DNA from: Lepidurus packardi
Lineage: Eukaryota > Arthropoda > Branchiopoda > Notostraca > Triopsidae
Reading direction: 5' to 3'
Length of the DNA: 64,000 nt
Assembly (NCBI GenBank): GCA_023053545.1
Contig: JAKZAN010000006.1
Location: 7,637,851 to 7,701,850, forward strand
The position numbers and the translations under genes were made by a program. This document shows, one piece after another, positions 1-9,000 of this stretch. Position 1 is the stretch's first letter, and each line of letters opens with the position of its first letter. Below the pieces are notes generated by a model that had not been told where the DNA came from, made no database searches, and saw only the letters and a list, made by a program, of their open reading frames with translations.

Positions 1-108
1 TCCACATTCAATGCAAAACCGGTGATAAAATTGCTGGAAAGTGAAGGCTTTGAGTGCTGGGAAACAGGCTTAGGAAGTTCTGGTGTAACTGTCGTTAAAG
101 CAGAGTGA
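1..108 (+). CDS. 3' end of a GTP cyclohydrolase I feedback regulatory protein-like gene (partial)
   Basis: Frame 1 is open from the first base to a TGA at 106-108 and gives 35 residues ending GLGSSGVTVVKAE. The spacing of a proline, a hydrophobic LLE-type helix, a GF pair and a TG-G turn before a short terminal strand resembles the C-terminus of GFRP (GCHFR), the small pentameric protein that mediates phenylalanine and BH4 control of GTP cyclohydrolase I. The match covers only the last third of that family and rests on memory of it, so it is tentative. The start and upstream exons are outside the window. It converges on VPS29, whose stop lies only 100 bp away. Confidence 0.35.
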   Translation, partial: STFNAKPVIKLLESEGFECWETGLGSSGVTVVKAE

Positions 109-112
109 CGTT

Positions 113-118
113 TTTATT
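113..118 (-). terminator. Candidate poly(A) signal of VPS29
   Basis: AATAAA on the minus strand (TTTATT on plus), about 90 bp beyond the VPS29 stop. It sits only a few bases past the stop of the convergent gene, so the two 3' UTRs probably overlap. Confidence 0.4.
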
Positions 119-208
119 TTTAACTTTGCGCATATACAATTTAATAACATAAAAGAAAACGGAAACTGATTGACAAGAGTACGCATGATGTGAAGAAAAC
201 AAAAAAAT

Positions 209-872
209 TTAGTTCTTTTTATACTCGATCCTTTCCACCTTTACTTCGTTGTCAATGAGCTGGTAAACATACGTGACAATCGTCGATGACTGGATGTCCA
301 TGAGGGCAAACGAAGGAATGACAGTTCTGCGAGATATTTATTTTAGTATTTATTCAAAGCCCTGTTTCTTATGGATTTACTTTTCAAGAGGAGTATAAGC
401 TCCAGTGGCTGAACCAGGATTGATGTAGAATTTGCCCTGGTGCTCGTACGACGTAAACTTGTGGTTGTGACCTCCAGTAATTAAAACATCTACGTCTAAT
501 TGGCGTTGAATCAAGGCAAGCGATTCCGGGTCGCCCCACGGTACAACTTGGTGGCCGTGGCATAATCCAATGCTGAATTGTCCGACGCGTACGACTTTCT
601 GTTCCGGATAACTTGAAAGCTGCAAAGGAGCAAATGTCACACATAAGAAAGGAAAAGCCCTCCATAATGCCAACTATTACCTTATCAAAGTCTCCCCTCA
701 CAATGTGAACATCTCCAGCTAAGGTCTTTAGATAGTCTAGTGTTTCCTTCGAACACAGATTTCCCGTACATAAGATATGCTGGATACGGCCGGGGCTTAG
801 TAGCTTCTTGAACTTGGCAGGTAAACCCTCACTTCTGTGTGGAATGTGCAAATCTCCCAAAACCAGTACCAA
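209..872 (-). CDS. VPS29: VPS29, retromer subunit
   Basis: Retromer subunit with a metallophosphoesterase fold, which scaffolds VPS35 and recruits regulators for endosome-to-Golgi and endosome-to-plasma-membrane recycling. Coding exons are 872-681, 619-381 and 326-209, with phases that join cleanly. Visible motifs are [29 protein letters not shown] and GHNHKF, which correspond to the fold's metal-site loops. The protein ends [11 protein letters not shown]; the total is about 185 residues against 182 in human. The 872 exon begins in mid-protein (LVLVLGDL) right after an acceptor, so a tiny first exon supplies the start, as in other animals. The best candidate is 1155-1147 (Met-Glu-Thr, then GTAAGT in phase 0), not proven. 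One extra glycine is present in ITGGHNHKF compared with the fly and human proteins. Confidence 0.95.
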
Positions 873-1970
873 CTACAAAAAGCTTGTATGTAACTATTTT
901 GATAACACTAATAAATTATACTACCATTCTAGTTTCCTAATTTGTAGAACTACAATCCTAATTGTCCTCAAGGATGAGACAGTTTTTTGGCGGATTAGTT
1001 TGGTAATTATAAATTACTTTTAGAAACACCCACTGGCTAGGACATCTAAGGGCGGAGCCAGACTACAGAGTCAACTGCGGCGGTGTCTACTGGCATTGTC
1101 CATTGGGAACTCTAGTGCGGAAGCATCGCCCACTGAGTGCACTTACGGTTTCCATTGGAAATCGAGTGCACCTTTAATGGCACTGGGCAGAATCCACTGA
1201 GGAAGTGCGACTTTTGCCGCACTGACTTTTTCGGCAGTGCTACAGTTGCGGTTGTTTTGGCGCCAAATATGAAATCATTGTGAAAATATTTATGAAAATA
1301 TTTTTAAGTTATTTAAAATTACATTAAATTTGTATGAAAATATTGACTTGAAATTGTACTGGATGGTGGCTTATAGTATAGAAAAAACAATTATAAATTA
1401 AAGTAAAATAAAAGTGCCATTAACCGTAACTGTTCACAGAAAGTCTGACACGTTCATTACAGGATTGCTCTCCTCGTTCCGCACAAAATCTGTGAACGAA
1501 AAAGCTGTTGAATCCGACGCAGCCATATTGACAAACAAGCAGATGAACACGGAAACGTTACACTAAGCGGGTAGACGGAGGTTAGGTTAGGCCTCCTGTC
1601 TGGACACTGTCTTGGCACTGGGTGTGTGGTGTGACGTCATAGTGGACAAGACTCGGAAACTGGTGCAGCACTAAAAGTGCACACAGTGCTCCCAAAGGAA
1701 AACGCCATATGTTTATCATATTAGCGCGTTCGTGATGATAACAGAATCGAGTCATTTGGGCGCGACTTGGGCTGGAAAGTGTTTGCATAGAGCAAGGAGG
1801 TGACCCAAGGAGGGCTGGATTTTGCGGGCACTCGCGAAAAGTGAAACACTTTAACAAGAACTTTAAAACAAGTCTTAAGAAGTTATTTGAGAGGTAATAT
1901 TAATCATTTCTTTTGGAATTTTTAGTAAGCGTATGTTTATTTTAAATTTCTCATTTTTAAGGTTCGAAAG
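873..1970. other. Divergent promoter region between VPS29 and the TREX gene
   Basis: About 1.1 kb between two divergently transcribed genes. It should hold both promoters and 5' untranslated exons. A candidate VPS29 first exon is at 1147-1155, and an acceptor at 1960-1961 precedes the TREX start codon, implying a 5' UTR intron. A perfect CRE palindrome (TGACGTCA) is at 1632-1639. No other coding sequence was recognised; the minus-strand open frame at 1582-1857 resembles nothing I know. Confidence 0.5.
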
Positions 1971-3289
1971 ATGCTTCCCAAGAAAATTCGACAGATTCAG
2001 ACACTGGTGTTTCTCGATTTCGAGACCACAGGCTTAGATAAGCCTGTAAAGGCTACTGAGTTAACTATGCTTGGAATTGATAGGGGCAATTACGAAGAAG
2101 CCATGATGAAATTTAATCGAAAAGATCCGCAGCTTCCACGGGTTCAAAATAAACTCACAATTTGCTTCAACCCAGGACGTTCAATCCACCCTGCAGCGAG
2201 CCAAATTACAGGTATTAATAAAATATGTTGAAAAGTTTAAAGGCAAAGCTTAAACTGTGCTGTTCATGTTTTTCAACAGGTTTGAGCAACACGAATATGA
2301 AGGTTCAGCATCCTTTTGATGCTTCTTCCTCATCCCTTATTAAAGCCTTCCTGGGTCGCTTCCCCAAGCCTTTATGCTTGATTGCACATAATGGGAATAG
2401 TTTTGATTTCCCTATATTCGTATCGGAAACCCGCCAATTGGTTCAGGTTTGGGAAGACGACGTATTCTGTGCTGACTCAATGGCAGCACTAAGACAGCTC
2501 GAGTACCATGCCTATTCCGAAACTGAAGCAATCGAAAATCATCCACCAGTAGTAAATCTCCCTATACCAGCTCTACCCATTTCAAAACCTTTGCCTCCTG
2601 ATGTTACCTTTACAAATAATCCCCTAAATACTTCAAATTCAGCTCAAGTCATTCCTGCACTGCCTTCCGAGTCTCTTGTAACTTCCGGTTATGTTTACCA
2701 GTTGGGACCCCTACCAACCGTATTGCCGCTTCCCATCTTTACTGGAGGTACTCCTGAACTGTCCCCACCGAAGTTAGTCGACGATGCCAAGCTAATTCCT
2801 GTTATACTTTCAGACAATGCCGTTGTCCCGGACAACAATATATTGTTTAAAAACATGCCTATTTCAGGAGTACCGCTGCCCACCAGCTCCTACTCGTACA
2901 TAATTCCTGCACTAGCGGCTACAATTGCTAGTGAGGGGTCTGCGATAAAAACTCGTACGAGAACCATCATGACAGACGACGGATATATTGAAACGGTGGT
3001 CAAAGAAGAGACTGCTATGGAGCAAGTCGAACCGGTTGAAACCAAAAAGCTAGGTCGTAAACCTAAAGCCGAGACTGTCCAACGGCCTGCCAAGATCCAG
3101 AAGGCGTTTGGATCGGTCAGATTGCCAGTTATCTACGAACGTTTGTTTGGAAAGGCTCCTGGCCGCAGTCACGGAGCTGAAGATGACGTAATCAGCATGA
3201 CCATGTGTTGCTTAGCAGTTAAACAGCCCTTTTTACAATGGGTTGACGAAAATGCGAAGCTACTGAGTGATGTTAAAGGTCGTTGGTAA
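1971..3289 (+). CDS. TREX-family three-prime repair exonuclease with a large internal insertion
   Basis: DEDDh 3'-5' exonuclease of the TREX1/TREX2 family, which degrades DNA 3' ends. Exons are 1971-2211 and 2280-3289, giving 416 residues. Exo I is FLDFETTGL (D16, E18), Exo II is AHNGNSFDFP (D123), and Exo III is SHGAEDDV (H378, D383), so all DEDDh residues are present. The C-terminal LLQWVDE-like segment (FLQWVDENAKLL) also matches TREX. The distance from the Exo II aspartate to the Exo III histidine is about 255 residues, against about 65 in mammalian TREX1. The extra roughly 190 residues are Pro/Ser/Thr-rich and end in a basic LGRKPK patch that could bind DNA or act as a nuclear signal. 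The insertion lies inside one exon with no stop, so it is translated unless an unseen splice removes it. A 5' UTR intron ends at 1961. Confidence 0.88.
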
Positions 3290-3665
3290 TTTTATTGTTG
3301 CAGGTTTTAACAAATATCATGTCGCTATTTTTTACCTGAAGATTTTTGCCTTCCTACCTATGGATTAGGACAGCTGAGGTTTTACTTATGGAAGATTTAT
3401 GGTATATTTGCACTAATACAGAACAGTTTTTACTGTAACTCAACTTGCAGAAATCTATGTAGTGCGACAGTTTTCGGAGTTCTTCGCATTCATACGATAA
3501 GGTGGCGCTAAAACCGAGTTGGATGCGTGCGACGACCTCTTTATTTTGGTTGGAATTGGCTTGTGTTTACTATCTAAGATTGTGCGGCTGTCAAAATCCC
3601 GCAATCATTTACGTTTACTCCGGCACGTGTTTATTATTGTAATATTACCCATTTGTGCAGCCGAA
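3290..3665. other. Intergenic spacer between the TREX gene and VKOR
   Basis: 376 bp. The VKOR reading frame stays open upstream from 3666 to a TAA at 3498-3500, but that stretch has no in-frame ATG, so I treat it as 5' UTR. No other feature was seen. Confidence 0.4.
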
Positions 3666-4456
3666 ATGGCTCGAAGTACCCATTACATTGCAAAGTTGAG
3701 TCGGTTTAAGAACTGGTGTGCTTACCTTTGCATGTTTGGGTTGGCTCTTTCGGGGTACGGTTTTTATGTCGAGGTACAAAAGGAAAGAAATAAGGATTAT
3801 GTCGCGATGTGTGATATAAATGAGTATATTAGCTGCTCCAAGGCTTTTACTTCCAAGTGAGATCTAATTTTATTATGTTTTAACCTTTTGCTAATGATTT
3901 GCTTCTTGTATTTATTTTATTGTGTATTTATGTCATTTTATGGAGCAGGTATGGGAAAGGCTTTGGATTCCTGCATTTAATTTTTGGTGAAGAATCGGTC
4001 TTGGTGCAGCCGAATAGTGTTTATGGAGCAGTATTTTATGCAACGGTATTTCTCCTGAGTAAGCTACGTTATTAAATAAATTGACTTAATATTTGCGATT
4101 TTTCTCCCAAGACTGCTATATATATCGTGTCTTTGTAGGTTTGTGTAGTTATAACACTTTGATTAAAGCTCAGATTGCATTATGTGGAGCAGCCAACCTT
4201 GGGTCGTTGTATTTGGCCTATATTTTGTATTTTATTTTGGAGGTAAAAGCGTTAGATATTGGCTAAAACGTGGAAAAGGTTTCTCACTTGTCAAATTGAA
4301 TAGGACGCATGTGTGGTCTGCATCGCGACCTACGTGGTTAACTTCCTTCTGCTTTTAATTGCCGTTAAAAGGTTATCGGTTCTCAAGCGTTTGCATAGCG
4401 AAACGGGTGGACCCATTATTATGGGTGGGTCGTATTATTCCAAGAAAAGAGCGTAA
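3666..4456 (+). CDS. Vkor: Vitamin K epoxide reductase (VKOR)
   Basis: ER-membrane quinone reductase that passes electrons from a CXXC active site to vitamin K (or related quinones) and supports disulphide chemistry. Exons are 3666-3856, 3949-4058, 4139-4242 and 4304-4456, giving 185 residues; human VKORC1 has 163. The loop cysteines are C49 and C57 (CDINEYISC), with the same spacing as human C43/C51. The active-site pair is CVVC (C138, C141). Several hydrophobic helices are evident. The start is the first in-frame ATG and gives an N-terminus of the usual length before helix 1. The C-terminus is basic (YYSKKRA), compatible with an ER-retention dilysine-like signal. Arthropods lack vertebrate clotting, so the physiological substrate here is not implied by the sequence. 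Confidence 0.93.
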
Positions 4457-4609
4457 GATGGTTCCAGTGGCAAATGTATTCGTGCTCCGCAGGTTGTATC
4501 GTATCAGGTCTTCGTTCTTTCCAATATATATCAGTATGGTTTCGGAAATGTCTTTCGAGTCGTGCATAATTGTTCAGACTCATTCAGCTTAAATATATAA
4601 TGTTTCAGT

Positions 4610-5523
4610 CACAGTATAGAGGTTTACACAGTATGCTAACAGGGCTATCTTCCAATGTTAAGGTTTTCTGACGACCTTCTCGGTCCCCAGAGTAATATTC
4701 AGCTAAAAGGCCATAAAATGAAAGGGTACATTCAAGAAACCTCCCAGTGCAGTTAAAAAAAGGTCACGACGGTTTACAAATCGCGTAATTTAAATCTATT
4801 GCTTTAAACTATGTGAGCTTCAAATAAAAGATGAATTAACTAGGTCAAAGCACAACACGTATACACATTATAGACTATTTCGCGTTACCCAGGTTGCACC
4901 ACGAGGAGGCAGTCTATTTTTCAACCCATACATAGGTGTTTTATTGTATACAGGTTTAACCCCATATACTATAAAATACCCATGTATATTAATGTCTATA
5001 TCTGTTGTTATGACTATTTATGTCTATATACGAGTTATCCATTACATTGGTACTTTACAACTATTCCTAAATGTTACTAACTTTTGCAAGTTTAGTATTT
5101 TTCTTAACACGTTTAACTACGGCTCTTTCTGCTACAGCTACATTTTCTTCTTTAAATGTATAGTAAATCCTAACTCGAACGAACAAATTAAAAAAATAAT
5201 GAACTGGAAATCAACTGTTTTTTTCCGAAAACACTTTCAAATGCGCGCGTTGCCGGTAGGATCCTACGTCAGCCCCAAACTCCCTAGAGTGCCCGAGAGA
5301 AAGGTCACCAATCCCCCGTTTTGTGAATGTTTTCTTCTCTTCTCGAACCCTTTTTCTAGTAGATTAGGAATGCCTTCATGGGGGTACATGGGCACAGTCT
5401 GGGAATCCATCCCCATATAAGCCTTCGTACCCTCACATCCTCTTGGGACCGAGAGATTTGTCAGAAAACCTTAACATTTGAAGGATACCCCTGTTACCAT
5501 ACTCTGTAAACCTCTATACTGTG
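4610..5523. mobile_element. Non-autonomous DNA transposon with long TIRs and 8-bp target duplication
   Basis: The left end reads CACAGTATAGAGGTTTACA (4610 onward) and the right end is its inverted copy, ending at 5523. The inverted similarity continues inward for about 80 bp with mismatches and includes the shared block TGTTAAGGTTTTCTGAC. The flanks are GTTTCAGT (4602-4609) and GTTTCAAT (5524-5531), an 8-bp duplication with one mismatch. An 8-bp duplication fits hAT or P superfamily elements; the ends do not decide which. Inside is only a hydrophobic, cysteine- and phenylalanine-rich open frame (4944-5420) that I do not recognise as transposase. The element starts 154 bp past the VKOR stop. 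Confidence 0.85.
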
Positions 5524-5531
5524 GTTTCAAT

Positions 5532-6011
5532 GTCCTTGCAAAGTAAAAAAAATAATTAATTCAGTCAAATTTCGTTAATTTTTAATTTGGTTGATTGAAA
5601 TGTTCAGGTAGAGTTTTGTAAGCGGATTACGACGATCTTCGAGTGTCTTGATATTCCCCCTATTAGCCTTCTTTACTTGACTGAATGATGTATGTAGATA
5701 ATTAAAAGCTATTTTTCCCTAGTAGTGAAAGCTGATTAGACAAAATTTGTCCAGAATATCTAATCGTAATTCCGATTGTGAAATTCGAAAACGAAAGACT
5801 TTCTTGATGTGTTACACGCAAGCCCCAGTCTCGCTAATCCTTTATTAATTGATATGTAAAACAACTTAGCCAGTAACTATATCTTTTTACCGCACAAAAA
5901 ATATCGTTGGGAGCTAACATTAAAGCTAGTTCTGATATATTCCTCTTTCCAGGAGGATTAATTATGGAAGCTTGATTTGGAATGTAAAAAAAATTGATTG
6001 TGGTTTACACA
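5532..6011. other. Spacer between the transposon and the SGSM 3' end
   Basis: 480 bp, AT-rich, no coding sequence recognised. It probably holds the SGSM 3' UTR; a minus-strand AATAAA (TTTATT at 5841-5846 on plus) is a candidate poly(A) signal. Confidence 0.4.
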
Positions 6012-9000
6012 TCACTTGTTGTCAATCAATGTTTGCAGCTGTAACACTAAATTCCTGGCCATTTTCAGTAGCGCTTTTGCGTCATGCCTTTCCGCCATTT
6101 CTATTAGAAAGCAAAAAAACGTGTATTTCTTTATATGAATCAATGTTCTAATCCGCTTTACCATTGAAAAATTTTATGATATCTGTGAAATCCATCGAAT
6201 TGTCCAAAATGATATCCCGATAATACTGCACTAATGCTAGGGCCAAGAACAGTACAAAATGGGCCGAAGCCACGTGCCTTGCAGCCCAGATGGTTTCCCA
6301 GACGCTGAAAACGTCTTCGTACGGCAATTCTAAAAGGAAAAAAAAAATCTTTTATATATTCGAATCTTTCATTTTATGTAAACTGACCTCGTTTAAAATC
6401 GAGGAGAAACCATCTATAGCAAAAGTAGAAATGCGTATAGTCCCCATTTTGGTGCATAAGATCGAACATTTCGGCGTCGAGGATCTGAATCAAGGATCTG
6501 AAACGAAAGCAATAGATACAGATTGTGTTCCATTTCATGAATGGGGCCCCTTACCTCATGTTGGCGAAATGAGTATCCATAACTCCGCCATGTGGGAAAT
6601 TGGCTCCCATCCGTTTCATCAATTCCGTGAAACAAGAGTAGGTGAGAGCTTCGTCGTCAAAAATGACCAGCAACGGGGCAGCCAGATCGCACATGCCTTG
6701 CATGTATCCAGGGTCCAGATGCTCCCAAACGTAAGTACACATCACATTTCGTAGTTTATCCAAATGGGCTGGATTGGTAAAGTAGCAATAATTCCTGTCG
6801 CATCGTTGCACGTCTTTGTCGATGCGATGTAAATTGAGAGCGAAACTGTCTAGCAGTTCGTTCTAAAGGTTTCCAATTCAAATGAAATGGTGTTTGAACG
6901 CAAGTCAGATCGTATCGATTATTTTTACCGAGTAAACCCCACCTTGCGAACTCGCAGGTGAGACGCAGCTGGAACGACGAGAGCTTAAGCTGTTTAGGTC
7001 TTCTTCTACGTTGAGCTTTTGCTGTACATGTAACCCACTAACTGCCTCCGTTACCAGATCAAGCTCTACCGTATTGCAATACAGAAATTATTCACATGTC
7101 ACCTTCAATACAAAGGCCTTTCATACCATTTGCATCGGAAATGCTTTCGCCTCGAGTAGAAAGGTCATGGCTGGTAACCACGATAACTTGCTCAGTACTT
7201 GGCCCAGTTTCTGTAAATTCCAATGAAAAACTTTCAGTTGACAATTAAGAGAGTTATGCTTTCTTTACCTGCAGTTGCAAATGTCTCAGTTTCGGTTTCG
7301 GTGAGAGTACCTTCGTCTACTACGTCTTCAAAGTGCAGTTCTTCGTCATCGTCACTTTCTTCTTCGTTGTCCTCTTGGTCGGCAAAGTCCTCAAATACCT
7401 TTGTACAAAGTTCCGGTTATGGTTTATACAAAATAATAAGTAAAGTTTTAGTAAACAGCAAATTCTTACTTCATTGCTGAGGCTTCGTTGCGTAGGAGGC
7501 AGAACTTTGTCTCCCTCCACACTTCCCGCCGAGCCTGATCCTGACGTTTTTTTGCATTGGAATGTGGCTTTTGCTGTGGCTTCTCGGTCTCGTTGCCGTG
7601 TTATGGCCTCTACGGCTAACCACTCTGACACGGTAGTTTCATAAGAACGACGAATGGTGGAATCCTGGTCCTCCCTTTCCTCTTGGGAGCTCCCAAACTG
7701 GTAATGACCCAGCAAGTACGGCCATACCTGCAGAAATGAGACCCTTGAAAGTGACTTAGGAGTCATTAGCAAGGCCTTTACTTGTTTCCGCAAGCTTGGG
7801 TCTACTCCTCCGTAATAGACAAGACGGTAGATCTCATTGGCATTTGACAGCCGTTGGTTTTCGAAGAGCGACTCCCATGTGTCGAGTGTTATGCCCAGCT
7901 CGTCTTCTTTGAGCAGCTCGGTCTGCAACATCACCGGATTGACCAGACCAGAGAGGTGCTTTCGAACGGTTCGCAGGTGTCTGCAGTGTGCCAACCAGCC
8001 GTAAAAAGCTCTTGAAATAATCTGACGCTTCATAGTGTTACAAAGCACTTGGAGCGAGTCCCTGTAAAGGCCAGTTTTGATTGGAACTACAAAACTGTGT
8101 GTGTTTACCCTTTTGGTGGCTTCCGCCCTTCGTCAATAGTCTCTATGCCATTTGTGGTATCGGCCATGCTACAACTCCCACTCAAACTTTTACTTGAGGA
8201 GGTTGAGCTGTTGGTCGAATCAGAGAAGCGAAAGGCTCGTTTATTGCGGCCGCAATTCACCGGGGATGGCGTCGTTAGTGTCGAATTTGGCGGCGCGCTC
8301 GGGGTATGTTTGGTCAGAAACGGACTTGCAGCTGCTGGGGAGTCCATCATATCGCCTGTGCCTATATTGAATCCACAATGCTTTATATATGAGCACACAG
8401 CTGGCCAACTGGCTCCGTGTTTGTTTACTTGAGTGGTCCAAAGCGGAGTGAGATTTGAAGACGATGCGAAACACATAGTCCATCGATTCCTCAATGTCCC
8501 CGGCCTCGGGTGAAATGCCTTTACGTTTGATACGTGGAAAAACTTTACCTTTGAACAAGTGTTCTTAACTTCAAAAGAAGAATGCTTCGAGTTTCCTGCG
8601 AGTTACCTTTCCCAGTCTGGGTCCAGAGTGGAGGATCCAATTGTCCATGAGGCAGCAAGCCCGTTTCCAAACATGACAAAAAGGCCAGCAAGTGGCCGCC
8701 CGCTGGGAAATGAATTGGAGAGCGTTGGACGCCATCTTGGCCCACCAATACTAAAGTACCTCCTTGGTCCGACGCTGGGTTGGTTGGAAAAAACATAAAT
8801 TCCCGTATGACATGACAAAAAATCTCAGAGGGATTAAATCAGCTTTACCTTGTTGGTGACAGTGAACGTAGACAATATCGCTGATGCACACGTTGAGAGC
8901 ATAGTCCCAATAGATGCTGTTCATCCCAGGGAGAAAAATACATGAAAACAAATATGAGTGCTTTGTTATAAGGCTTTTTAGACATGTCGAACATCCCAGC

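Noticed and set aside
1582..1857. Minus-strand frame in the VPS29-TREX promoter region
   Set aside because: No family resemblance, and it lies in the presumed divergent promoter.
4944..5420. 158-codon frame inside the transposon as a possible transposase
   Set aside because: Too short, with no catalytic motif pattern and rich in F, Y, I and C as expected from AT-rich sequence.
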